From Scybalousia_A sp964626385 (lineage in GTDB: Bacteria; Bacteroidota; Bacteroidia; Bacteroidales; P3), in assembly GCA_964626385.1 (NCBI GenBank), contig CAZVEO010000005.1:1-41706 (forward strand): 41,706 nt of DNA. Direction: 5' to 3'. Numbering within the stretch: the first letter of the stretch is position 1; each line of letters starts with the position of its first letter. The notes under the pieces are model-generated. The model did not search any database. It was not told the DNA's origin and saw only the letters and a list, made by a program, of their open reading frames with translations. Shown piece after piece: positions 1 through 7,513 of the stretch. A program made the position numbers and the translations under genes.

Positions 1-84
1 AACGCGTGCACACTTTTTATTTGTAACTCATTGATAATCAGTAAACCGATTTCCTCATTTTTGTCGTTAGTTTTGATAGGTTTG

Positions 85-150
85 AATAGGTTATTATGAG
101 TTACTTTAGGTTAGCATAGATTATAGCCTGTGACTGCACCCTGTGGGTGT
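85..150. repeat. Intergenic modular repeat, copy R1
   Basis: Contains GGTTATTATGAGTTA (89-103), GGTTAGCATAGATT (109-122) and the perfect palindrome CACCCTGTGGGTG (137-149), which abuts the stop codon of the minus-strand glycosyltransferase gene. The same blocks recur near 6.1, 18.4, 34.2 and 41.5 kb. Positions 1-84 hold no gene that I can support; 24-40 carries a 17-nt word that reappears inverted at the other end of the window. Confidence 0.7.
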
Positions 151-1097
151 TATAGTAGTGTTTGGCTTATGATATATCTCGGTCGCTGTTTGGTTTCTTT
201 GTATATTTTGCCTACGTATTCCCCTATGATTCCTATGGCAAAAAGTTGTAAGCCACCCAAAAGCCATATAGAAGCCATTAAAGATGACCAGCCTAAAATA
301 GTTCCGCCTGAAAGATTTTTTATTATTGTATAAATCAAAGCAATAAGGGAAATAAAAAAGATAATAAAGCCTAATCTCGTAATAAGTATAATAGGTTTTA
401 TGCTCAAAGAAGTAATGCCATCCACTGCAAAGGTAAGCATTTTAGCAAACGAATATTTGCTTTTTCCTGCAAATCTCTCGGCTCTTTCGTATTCTATGCT
501 TGTGCTTTTGAAACCGACCATAGGCACCAAACCTCGCAAAAATAAATTTACTTCCCTAAATTCAGCCAAACCCTCCAATGCCCTTTTGGACATTAATCTA
601 TAATCGGCATGGTTATAAATAATTTCTGCTCCCATAACATTCATAAACTTATAGAAAATGAAAGCAGAATTACGTTTAAAAAAATTGTCTTTTTTTCTCG
701 AAGAACGTATTCCATAAACGACCTCAAAGCCCTCAAAATACTTATCTAACATTTTGTCTATTGTATTAATATCATCTTGCAAATCGGCATCCATAGATAT
801 TACTACATTGGCAAAATTTTTTGCTGTCATTAGTCCGGCAAGCAATGCGTTTTGATGTCCTCTATTTCTTGACAAAGAAATGCCACAAAAAATTTTATCT
901 TCGTTATACAATTTTTGTATTATTCCCCATGTAGAGTCTTTTGAGCCATCATTTACAAACAATATTCTACTATGTAAACTAATTTTTTTTTTGTCTATTA
1001 GAAAAAGTAGTTTTATTCTTAATTTGTCAGCTGTTTCTTCTAAAACCTCTTTTTCATTATAACAAGGTATGACTATGTATAATATGGTGTCCTCCAT
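150..1097 (-). CDS. GtrB/DPM1-like family 2 glycosyltransferase (membrane anchored)
   Basis: A 315-residue GT-A fold glycosyltransferase that probably moves a sugar from a nucleotide donor onto a polyprenyl phosphate at the inner face of the membrane. The N-terminal catalytic domain shows IVIPCYNE (8-15), VNDGSKDST (48-56) and the metal-binding DADLQDD (103-109). A GFKS...ERxxGKSKYS stretch is followed by two C-terminal membrane helices (about 232-256 and 265-290), the layout of GtrB/CsbB/YfdH enzymes. ATG start at 1097. It lies 65 nt downstream of the antiporter gene on the same strand, with no clear terminator between them. The acceptor and sugar cannot be read from sequence; undecaprenyl phosphate is the family expectation. 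Confidence 0.88.
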   Translation of the reverse strand: MEDTILYIVIPCYNEKEVLEETADKLRIKLLFLIDKKKISLHSRILFVNDGSKDSTWGIIQKLYNEDKIFCGISLSRNRGHQNALLAGLMTAKNFANVVISMDADLQDDINTIDKMLDKYFEGFEVVYGIRSSRKKDNFFKRNSAFIFYKFMNVMGAEIIYNHADYRLMSKRALEGLAEFREVNLFLRGLVPMVGFKSTSIEYERAERFAGKSKYSFAKMLTFAVDGITSLSIKPIILITRLGFIIFFISLIALIYTIIKNLSGGTILGWSSLMASIWLLGGLQLFAIGIIGEYVGKIYKETKQRPRYIISQTLL

Positions 1098-1162
1098 TTT
1101 TTGATATAAGTTATAAAAGTATAGTATTTTGCAGTAAAAATCAGAATGTTAAAATATAGTTT

Positions 1163-3460
1163 TTACATTTTGGTAAAATAGTTTTTTTCCAATAGCCTAT
1201 ATAATATCTTCTTGTCTCCCATAACCCAAACAAAGTCATTTTCCTCAAAAACCATATGAGAAGAAGGGTTTACTATAGGAGCATCGTTTCTTTCTATTGC
1301 TATGACCATACACCTATCTTTCATCAAAGAAGAATCTATCAAAGATTTGCCTATCCAATCAGAGTCTTTTGCTATGCGAAATATCAAACAATTTATTTTG
1401 GAATTAGGGTCATTATTCTGCTTTTTATTAAAATCATTTAGTACTTCTACTTCATTATAATCCATAATCAAAGATTCATAATCCACATCTAAATGTCTCA
1501 AATTGTAGAAAGAACCTAAAAGCAAAAGCCTGTCTTTTTTTCTAAGCACAAAATCTCCATCTGGAAAATCTAATTGTTTGCCATTCCTTTGTACTGAAAT
1601 TATGAGAATATTATATTTCTTTCTAAAATTGAGATTCTTTAAAGTAACGCCGTCCAATTTCGTATCTTCCGTAAGGGTAAAAGGAGCAACATTAACATTT
1701 TGGTCTATCCAATGCAAATTATTTACCTCATTCATTTGCCCATCTTTTTGATTCATTTGTTGCATGATTTGTCTCGCGTTAAAGTTTTTGACAAATCTGC
1801 TCTCCATTGACCAATAATAACGCATCAATCTTTTGGAATGGAATATTAAACCAAAGAAAACAGCAGCAGCCATAAGTATAATATATGTAGGCAATGCCCA
1901 ATACTTATTTATTACCATACAAACAAATAGAAAGGCTATAATATAGCGTACCACTATCATAAAGGATAAGAAAAATCTATTATTGGTGTCGCTTGTCCAA
2001 AGAGAAAGGAAAAGATTTGCTTGTTTGCCTTGATTGTGTATCATAGGACGCAAAAAAACAGCCAAAACACCAAGTGTTAGGACAGATAAGACAAGTTTTT
2101 TCAAAAATTGTTGCTCTCCCGATGAGGCAAATTGCACACCGAAGGTAAAGGATAACAAAGATATAGCAACGCATATTATAACATAAAGTCCTAGCCTCGT
2201 AAAATAGGTTTGTATAAATTGTCTCCAAACCGAAGAGGTTTTAATGTCTTTTTGGTCAGAGGAAGGATAGAGTAAACTTTGCCAACGTTTAGGTACAATA
2301 GCCTCTATTACACCGTACGCAGGCCCAGCCAAACGTATGCAATAAGGAGTGGTAAAAGTAGAAATAGCAGAAACGGCAATAGTTACAGAATAAACAGTTG
2401 GTGAAATAACTCCGAGGCTTATACCTAAATTTGCCACAATGAAAGCAAATTCACCCATCTGAGCAAGAGAAAAACCACTTTGCATAGAGGTTTTCATATT
2501 TTCCCCAGAAAATCTTACACCCAAAGTAGTAAATATCATTTTGCCAGCCAATAAGGTTAAAGTGATTATAATGATAGGAAAAAAATTTGTTACTAAAACG
2601 CTCGGATTGACCATCATACCTACGGATACAAAAAATATTGCACCAAAAAAATCCTTTATTGGTGCAACTATTCTTTCTATTCTTTCTTGTTCCAAAGTTT
2701 CTGCAAGCAAAGAACCCATTATGAAAGCACCCAATGCAGCAGAAAAGCCTACACTTGTGGCAAAAACCACCATTAAAAGACACAAGCCTATGGCAACCAA
2801 AAGCAATATTTCGTCATTTAAATATGGCTTTATTTTTTTTAAAATAGTTGGAATAAGATATATACCGCAAATTATCCAAACAATGAGGAAAAACACTAAT
2901 TTTATAACAACTCCCAATAATTGTCCACCTTCAAACTGTTTGCTGACGGCAAAAGTAGTAATTATAACCATCAAAATAATGGAATACAAGTCTTCAAACA
3001 CTGATATACCAAAAACAATACCTGCTACTCTTTGTTTCTGTAATCCAAGTTCGGAAAAGGCTTTAAAAATTACCGCTGTGGAAGAAGAAATAAGTACACA
3101 ACCCAAAAGCAAACTATCTGCAGTTGACCAACCTATGATATATTTACTCACAAGAAAACCCAACAAGGGCAAAGTAAGAATTTCTACCAAAATAGCAACA
3201 CCTGCAGTCTTTCCTGTGCTAACAAACTTTTTAAACGAAAACTCTAAGCCTCCACCAAACAAAAGGAATATAACCCCAATATCTGCCCACATTTGTATAT
3301 CTTCTTTATCTACGGTTTTGAAAAATGCAAAATGAGGTCCTGCTATAAATCCTGCAACAATATAGCCCAAAACAACGGGTTGTTTGAGTATCTTACATAA
3401 AAGAGCAAAACCTGAACCTAAAATAAGTATTATAGCAAGGTCGGCAATAAATGTTTCCAT
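1163..3460 (-). CDS. Kef-type cation:proton antiporter (CPA2) with C-terminal RCK_C domains
   Basis: A 765-residue membrane protein of the monovalent cation:proton antiporter-2 family, expected to exchange K+ or Na+ for H+ across the inner membrane. Residues 1-380 form the Na_H_Exchanger core, with about twelve hydrophobic segments and conserved glycine-rich helices such as LLFGGGLEF. About 410-560 adds roughly four more membrane segments, which classical KefB/C lack. The remainder looks like two TrkA-C/RCK_C ligand-binding modules (about 590-680 and 685-760). No Rossmann TrkA-N domain (GxGxxG) is visible between them, so NAD gating as in KefC is not supported. ATG start at 3460, with a TATCTTTG -7 box 56 nt upstream, so it can be transcribed independently of recR. 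Confidence 0.88.
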   Translation of the reverse strand: METFIADLAIILILGSGFALLCKILKQPVVLGYIVAGFIAGPHFAFFKTVDKEDIQMWADIGVIFLLFGGGLEFSFKKFVSTGKTAGVAILVEILTLPLLGFLVSKYIIGWSTADSLLLGCVLISSSTAVIFKAFSELGLQKQRVAGIVFGISVFEDLYSIILMVIITTFAVSKQFEGGQLLGVVIKLVFFLIVWIICGIYLIPTILKKIKPYLNDEILLLVAIGLCLLMVVFATSVGFSAALGAFIMGSLLAETLEQERIERIVAPIKDFFGAIFFVSVGMMVNPSVLVTNFFPIIIITLTLLAGKMIFTTLGVRFSGENMKTSMQSGFSLAQMGEFAFIVANLGISLGVISPTVYSVTIAVSAISTFTTPYCIRLAGPAYGVIEAIVPKRWQSLLYPSSDQKDIKTSSVWRQFIQTYFTRLGLYVIICVAISLLSFTFGVQFASSGEQQFLKKLVLSVLTLGVLAVFLRPMIHNQGKQANLFLSLWTSDTNNRFFLSFMIVVRYIIAFLFVCMVINKYWALPTYIILMAAAVFFGLIFHSKRLMRYYWSMESRFVKNFNARQIMQQMNQKDGQMNEVNNLHWIDQNVNVAPFTLTEDTKLDGVTLKNLNFRKKYNILIISVQRNGKQLDFPDGDFVLRKKDRLLLLGSFYNLRHLDVDYESLIMDYNEVEVLNDFNKKQNNDPNSKINCLIFRIAKDSDWIGKSLIDSSLMKDRCMVIAIERNDAPIVNPSSHMVFEENDFVWVMGDKKILYRLLEKNYFTKM

Positions 3461-3495
3461 AAAATAGTGGATTTAATTATAAATTAACTTTCTCT

Positions 3496-3511
3496 ACACT
3501 TTTAGAAGTGT
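3496..3511. repeat. Short inverted repeat at the antiporter transcription start
   Basis: ACACTT-TTAG-AAGTGT is a perfect 6-bp inverted repeat with a 4-nt loop, overlapping the predicted start point of the antiporter transcript. It could be an operator or a 5'-UTR hairpin. There is no U-tract, so it is a poor terminator for recR. Confidence 0.35.
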
Positions 3512-3515
3512 GTTG

Positions 3516-3523
3516 CAAAGATA
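3516..3523 (-). promoter_or_regulatory. Bacteroidota -7 promoter box for the antiporter gene
   Basis: CAAAGATA on the plus strand reads TATCTTTG on the minus strand, an exact TAnnTTTG match in the recR-antiporter gap. Transcription should begin near 3510, inside the palindrome at 3496-3511. I see no -33 TTG at the expected spacing. Confidence 0.55.
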
Positions 3524-3545
3524 CAAAAAAATATTTGTTCTGTGG

Positions 3546-4163
3546 CTAACTATTATATATTTTTTCAAAAGGAAGTCTATTTGCTATGGAACGTCCTAAA
3601 GTTACTTCATCCGCATATTCTATATTATCCCCTACTGCAACACCACGTGCTAAAACGGAAACTTTGACACCCATATCTTTTATAAGTTTGTGAATATAAA
3701 AACAAGTTGTGTCGCCTTCCATAGTCGTAGGTAGAGCAAGAATTATTTCCTTAATTTCTTCTTTGGATATTCTTTGCAAAAGTTCGTTGATGCGTATGTC
3801 TTTTGGGCTAATACCTTCAATAGGAGAGATAATTCCTCCCAAAACATGATAAATTCCTCTATATTGATTAGTGTTTTCTATAGCCATTACATCTCTGATG
3901 CTTTCTACAACACAAATTACAGAATGGTCTCTTTTAACATCCTTGCAAACTTCACACTCGTCAGTATCTGATAGGGAAAAACAATGTTTGCAAAGTTTTA
4001 TTCCCTCTTTGAGTTGCATTATAGCAGAGGCAAGTGATGAGGTTTGTTCTTTATCTTGGTTTAGCAAATAGAGAGCAAATCGCAGAGCGGTTCTCTTGCC
4101 AACACCGGGCAGTTTGGTAAATTCATTAATAACTTTTTCCAAATATAAAGAAGGGTAATTCAT
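3546..4163 (-). CDS. recR: Recombination protein RecR
   Basis: A 205-residue recombination mediator that acts with RecO (and RecF) to load RecA on gapped DNA. Visible in order: helix-hairpin-helix KLPGVGKRTALRFALYLL (17-34), a four-cysteine zinc finger (C58, C61, C70, C73), and a Toprim domain starting at VICVVES. The C-terminal region has the family ending LPFEKIY. The length matches the usual ~200 residues. ATG start at 4163, 10 nt after the HAD phosphatase stop, so the two are probably cotranscribed. Confidence 0.97.
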   Translation of the reverse strand: MNYPSLYLEKVINEFTKLPGVGKRTALRFALYLLNQDKEQTSSLASAIMQLKEGIKLCKHCFSLSDTDECEVCKDVKRDHSVICVVESIRDVMAIENTNQYRGIYHVLGGIISPIEGISPKDIRINELLQRISKEEIKEIILALPTTMEGDTTCFYIHKLIKDMGVKVSVLARGVAVGDNIEYADEVTLGRSIANRLPFEKIYNS

Positions 4164-4173
4164 AAGTTCTTAT

Positions 4174-5025
4174 CTATTTTTTTGAGCGATGTTTATCAAG
4201 TAAGGCATTAAAATCAAAATCGGCTTTTATTTTATCTATAATTGTGGTTACTACACTATGCAACTCTGTTCCTTTGGAATAATCAGCAGGGCAAACAAAA
4301 TTTACCCTATCATCTTCTATTAGTTTTAGAGCTATGGCTTTTTTCTGAGGCTTATCATAAATAGCAATGGAATGTCCTCCATGTGCCTTAACCATTTTCA
4401 TGCAAGGAATATCCGTTTGTCCATCTCCAAAATAAATCATACGTCCAAAAGGTATGGGACGCTTATTTTCCGGTACAAATTCATTAATCTTTGAGTTGTC
4501 GCTTATTTCTTTTATTCCTTTGTTTATTTTGAAAAGAAATTGTGTTTTGGTGGTGTAATTGACAGCAACAGCGGGCCAAACAGCGACACCATTATTATCA
4601 TACAAAAAAGAACTTGCATAGATACATTCAAATTCTTTGGCTATTGGTGTACCTTCTATCATTTCTTTTAGACCAGAGGAAATAATATAATGTTTTATAC
4701 ACAAATCTTTTGCTTTGCCATAATCGTTTATAAGTTTAAACCATTCTTCTACTCCATCAAACAACTCTACTTTTTTGCCAAAACTAGCAAAAGATTCTTT
4801 TGTACTCTTTACATCATAGTAAGCTGTGTCCTTTATCATTGAATACATATAACACAATATGCTGTCAGCATCGTTTTCCTCTGCTAATTGATTGCTCTTT
4901 TGCCAAAATGCGTCTTTATTCTTCTGTACCGCTTGTATAAACCCAAACTCTTGCATATTGCCCGGCGATAGTGTGCCGTCAAAATCATATATCATTGCCA
5001 CTATGGGTTTACTCTTTCTTGCCAT
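4174..5025 (-). CDS. HAD-superfamily phosphatase
   Basis: A 283-residue haloacid dehalogenase-like hydrolase. Motif I is DFDGTLSPG (nucleophile and acid/base Asp). Motif II is the Ser of IISSG, motif III is probably the Lys in NYTTKTQ, and motif IV is GDGQTD, so the active site looks complete. A sizeable insert between motifs I and II forms a cap that would set the substrate, which I cannot name. I start it at ATG 5025 (MARKSK). The longer frame opens with TTG inside the upstream gene and adds 24 residues that do not look conserved. It sits 8 nt after the macro-like gene and 10 nt before recR, a likely three-gene operon. Confidence 0.85.
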   Translation of the reverse strand: MARKSKPIVAMIYDFDGTLSPGNMQEFGFIQAVQKNKDAFWQKSNQLAEENDADSILCYMYSMIKDTAYYDVKSTKESFASFGKKVELFDGVEEWFKLINDYGKAKDLCIKHYIISSGLKEMIEGTPIAKEFECIYASSFLYDNNGVAVWPAVAVNYTTKTQFLFKINKGIKEISDNSKINEFVPENKRPIPFGRMIYFGDGQTDIPCMKMVKAHGGHSIAIYDKPQKKAIALKLIEDDRVNFVCPADYSKGTELHSVVTTIIDKIKADFDFNALLDKHRSKK

Positions 5026-5033
5026 ACTTTTCT

Positions 5034-5438
5034 TTATTTTATTATGTCCACAAAACTCTTTGGTAAACAAATATTTTCTACTTTTAGGGCTTGACAAAAC
5101 AAAGGAGCAATTTCTTCCTCTTTAAATCCTGCTATTCCACAGCCTATTTTTGTTACATAGAAATACAATTCCCCATATTGTTTTGCAAAACTTATAAACT
5201 CATCTACGTATGGTTTTATGGTCTCAATGCCTCCTTGCATAGTAGGGATAGCATAACTATGACCTTGCAAGCCCACACCTTTTTTCCAAATAGCACCAAA
5301 TTTTTCGTATGCCAAGCGAGCCGCTCCACCCATATGATAACCTTCCAAATTACTCCCGAAAACAAATATTTCATTCTTATTTAAAGAATTGATATTCTCA
5401 GGAGTATAAAAATATTTAGACTCTGCCTTAATTTTCAT
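5034..5438 (-). CDS. Macro-domain-like protein (A1S_2505 family resemblance)
   Basis: A 134-residue cytosolic protein. NEIFVFGSNLEGYHMGGAARL near the N-terminus, GVGLQGHSYAIPT in the middle and VTKIGCGIAGF later resemble the ADP-ribose-binding loops of macro domains. They also resemble the small family that databases call A1S_2505 phage-associated proteins. If it is a true macro fold, it may bind or hydrolyse ADP-ribose derivatives; that is inference. The start is ATG 5438 (MKIKAE). The longer frame begins with TTG at 5465, which falls inside the TAATTTTG promoter box, so its first nine codons cannot be part of a message from that promoter. First gene of a probable operon with the HAD phosphatase and recR. 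Confidence 0.75.
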   Translation of the reverse strand: MKIKAESKYFYTPENINSLNKNEIFVFGSNLEGYHMGGAARLAYEKFGAIWKKGVGLQGHSYAIPTMQGGIETIKPYVDEFISFAKQYGELYFYVTKIGCGIAGFKEEEIAPLFCQALKVENICLPKSFVDIIK

Positions 5439-5462
5439 CTTTTTGGTTTTGTTATTTTTTTG

Positions 5463-5470
5463 CAAAATTA
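5463..5470 (-). promoter_or_regulatory. -7 promoter box, macro-like/HAD/recR operon
   Basis: CAAAATTA reads TAATTTTG on the minus strand, exactly TAnnTTTG, and lies 24 nt before ATG 5438. It faces away from the dtd promoter 34 bp to the right, so this gap is a compact divergent promoter region. Confidence 0.65.
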
Positions 5471-5481
5471 CATAAAAAAAC

Positions 5482-5511
5482 TTGTTAGTAATAAATAAAG
5501 TAGTAATTTTG
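5482..5511 (+). promoter_or_regulatory. Promoter of dtd (-33 TTG, -7 TAATTTTG)
   Basis: TTG at 5482-5484 is followed after 19 nt by TAATTTTG at 5504-5511, the full Bacteroidota promoter pattern. Transcription would start near 5516, about 17 nt before the dtd ATG. Confidence 0.75.
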
Positions 5512-5532
5512 CAATGTCATTAGTTAAGAAAA

Positions 5533-5985
5533 ATGAGAGTCGTAATACAAAGAGTATTTGAATCTGATGTCTGTGTGGGGGCGAAAAAGATTGCTGAGAT
5601 AGGACGAGGTATGTTGGTGTTGGTGGCGGTAGAGGATGATGATACAGATTCTGATATAGACTGGTTGACGAGCAAGATAGTAAATTTGCGAATTTTTGAT
5701 GATGAGAATGGAGTGATGAACAAAAGTATTTTGGAAGTGGGGCAGGAGATTATGGCTGTTAGTCAATTTACTTTGTTTGCTTCTACGAGAAAGGGGAATA
5801 GACCCTCTTATTTAAGGGCTTCGTCGCCGAGTTTTTCTAAACCGATGTACGAAAAATTTATGCAAGTTTTGGAGGTTAAACTTGGGAAGAAAATACCTCA
5901 TGGTGAGTTTGGTTCTTTGATGAAAGTGAGTTTGGTAAATGATGGTCCGACGACCATTATCATAGATACCAAGTTAAGAGAGTGA
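5533..5985 (+). CDS. dtd: D-aminoacyl-tRNA deacylase
   Basis: A 150-residue enzyme that hydrolyses D-amino acids (and glycine mischarged on tRNA-Ala) from tRNA. It has the canonical N-terminus MRVVIQRV, the catalytic-site motif SQFTLFAS (77-84) and the cross-subunit Gly-cisPro motif in NDGPTT (G138-P139). The length equals the family norm. ATG at 5533, with a short leader from the promoter at 5482-5511 and no strong Shine-Dalgarno. Transcribed alone, with a hairpin terminator downstream at 6057. Confidence 0.97.
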   Translation: MRVVIQRVFESDVCVGAKKIAEIGRGMLVLVAVEDDDTDSDIDWLTSKIVNLRIFDDENGVMNKSILEVGQEIMAVSQFTLFASTRKGNRPSYLRASSPSFSKPMYEKFMQVLEVKLGKKIPHGEFGSLMKVSLVNDGPTTIIIDTKLRE

Positions 5986-6056
5986 TATATTTATTTTAAT
6001 ATATTCAACAAATATTTTTTGTTTTTTTTCATAGTTTTAAAAATTTTGATTTAAAC

Positions 6057-6090
6057 AAACTGCAAGTGTGTGAATGCTTGCAGTTTTTGT
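6057..6090 (+). terminator. Rho-independent terminator of dtd
   Basis: AAACTGCAAG (6057-6066) pairs perfectly with CTTGCAGTTT (6077-6086) around a 10-nt loop and runs into TTTTTG. A ten-base-pair stem plus T-tract. Confidence 0.8.
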
Positions 6091-6104
6091 GTTTGCTACT
6101 ATTT

Positions 6105-6165
6105 TAAGTTGTAGGTTAGTATAGGTTGTTTTTAAGGTTAGTATAAGCTAACATAGACACAAAGC
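6105..6165. repeat. Intergenic modular repeat, copy R2
   Basis: Two tandem GGTTAGTATARG blocks (6114-6127 and 6136-6147), the second continuing into an inverted GCTAACAT. These match the block seen at 109-122, 34225-34257 and, inverted, 41562-41575. This copy lacks the CACCC/GGGTG palindrome. Confidence 0.6.
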
Positions 6166-6283
6166 GTACACAGATATTTTTGATTGTTGTGTACGTATAA
6201 AATATTTGCAGGATGCTTTATTTTAATTTATGCAAATCTATATCAATCCATAAGAATACATAAACTAATATGGAAAAATTGTA

Positions 6284-6291
6284 TAATTTTG
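6284..6291 (+). promoter_or_regulatory. -7 promoter box of rdgB
   Basis: TAATTTTG followed by CA, an exact TAnnTTTG match 26 nt before ATG 6318. It lies inside the codons of a longer possible frame beginning at 6270, which argues for the 6318 start. Confidence 0.65.
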
Positions 6292-6317
6292 CATATCAAA
6301 TTTTTTATTTAAAATTT

Positions 6318-6890
6318 ATGAAAGAAATAATAATAGCAACGAACAATCAACATAAGGTTGAGGAAATACAACGTGAAGTAAAGGATAAAATAAAAATTAT
6401 CTCATTAAAAGAGTTGGGCTTTCATCAAGAGATACCAGAAACTGGTGATACCTTAAAGGAAAATGCAAGACAGAAAGCTCGTTTTATTTTTGAGAAATAT
6501 GGTAAAGATTGTTTTGCTGATGATACGGGATTAGAGGTAGAGGCTTTGGATGGTAGACCGGGTGTGTATTCTGCTCGTTATGCAGGAGAAAAGTGTTCTT
6601 TTGATGACAATATAGACCTTCTTTTAAAAGAAATGGAAGGCAAAACCAACAGAAAAGCCTGTTTTAAAACAGTTATATGCTTGATAGAAAACGGAGAGGA
6701 AAAATATTTTGAAGGTATTTGCAAAGGTAATATCACCACAGAAAGATATGGTAACAAAGGTTTTGGCTATGACCCTGTGTTTATACCAGAGGGGTATGGA
6801 GAAAGTTTCGCCGAAATGAGTGGTGAGGAAAAAAATAAAATATCACACAGAGGTAAGGCAATAAGAGATTTGATAAAGTACATAAAATAA
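6318..6890 (+). CDS. rdgB: RdgB/HAM1 non-canonical purine NTP pyrophosphatase
   Basis: A 190-residue enzyme that hydrolyses dITP, ITP and XTP to monophosphates and keeps deaminated purines out of DNA and RNA. Family marks are IIIATNNQHKVEEI at the start (TNxxK substrate loop), the acidic FADDTGLEVEALDGRPG, KACFKTV, GFGYDPVF, FAEMS and ISHRGKA near the end. The start is set at ATG 6318; an upstream in-frame ATG at 6270 would add 16 residues unlike the family and would place the promoter within the coding region. Length fits the usual 190-200. Confidence 0.95.
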   Translation: MKEIIIATNNQHKVEEIQREVKDKIKIISLKELGFHQEIPETGDTLKENARQKARFIFEKYGKDCFADDTGLEVEALDGRPGVYSARYAGEKCSFDDNIDLLLKEMEGKTNRKACFKTVICLIENGEEKYFEGICKGNITTERYGNKGFGYDPVFIPEGYGESFAEMSGEEKNKISHRGKAIRDLIKYIK

Positions 6891-6949
6891 AAACACTGTG
6901 AAAGAAAAACAGTAAAACTGATAGTTTTTTTTAAGGAACAATAAATAAT

Positions 6950-7477
6950 ATGATAAAACAAGAAGAAATATCAGAGGAGTATATTCTTTCCACAGCAAAG
7001 GCTATGGCAACAGCGGCTCGTACTGCACCTAAGGCAAGAGGTAAAGATACTTTTTCCATTGTTATTTGCGACAAAAAAGATATTACTCTCCTTTCCTCAC
7101 AATTGGAGAAAGATTACAAAGATTTTAATCAAGATTTCTTACTTAGAGACTCCCAAAATATACTTGATGCCTCATACGTATTGCTTATAGGTACAAGGGT
7201 TGAGGTTTTGGGATTGAATTGTGGTTATTGCGGTTTTGCAACTTGTGAAAAGAAAATAAAGGCAGGTATGGAAATACCTTGTTTTTTCAATGCTGAGGAT
7301 TTGGGTTTGGCAATAGGTTCGGCTGTAAGTGTTGCTATGGAAAGACGAATAGATAATAGAGTGATGTTTTCTGTAGGTAGAGCTGCTTTGAGAGCGGGGT
7401 TTATGGAAAACAATACTCAATGTTTGGCAGTAGTATTGAGTGCAACAAATAAAAACCCATTCTTTGATAGAAAATAA
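6950..7477 (+). CDS. DUF2148 (ferredoxin-domain) protein
   Basis: A 175-residue cytosolic protein of the DUF2148 family, named for a cysteine cluster resembling an iron-sulfur site. I see LNCGYCGFATCEKK (a CxxCxxxxC pattern) with a further Cys in EIPCFF, then GLAIGSAVSVAMERRIDNRVMFSVGRAA and the ending KNPFFDR. The N-terminus AMATAARTAPKARG resembles nitroreductase-like FMN-binding arginine patches, so a redox role is possible but unproven. ATG at 6950, 59 nt after rdgB and 36 nt before yicC, probably one transcript. Confidence 0.82.
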   Translation: MIKQEEISEEYILSTAKAMATAARTAPKARGKDTFSIVICDKKDITLLSSQLEKDYKDFNQDFLLRDSQNILDASYVLLIGTRVEVLGLNCGYCGFATCEKKIKAGMEIPCFFNAEDLGLAIGSAVSVAMERRIDNRVMFSVGRAALRAGFMENNTQCLAVVLSATNKNPFFDRK

Positions 7478-7513
7478 ATAACAAATAATAACCATAAAAA
7501 ACAGATACTGTTT

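Larger units (their letters stand above)
5986..6317. other. Intergenic region dtd-rdgB (332 nt)
   Basis: Holds no gene I can support. It contains, in order, a T-rich stretch, the dtd terminator (6057-6088), repeat copy R2 (6105-6165), a loose inverted pair GTACACA (6165-6171) / TGTGTAC (6188-6194), and the rdgB -7 box (6284-6291). Confidence 0.7.

Noticed and set aside
2541..3335. A 264-codon open frame on the plus strand opposite the antiporter gene
   Set aside because: It is the antisense shadow of a clear membrane protein gene; its translation is low-complexity Lys/Ile/Thr-rich without any domain, and it has no promoter.
5034..5438. Macro-like gene as a DarTG-type antitoxin
   Set aside because: No DarT-like ADP-ribosyltransferase gene is next to it; the neighbours are a HAD phosphatase and recR.
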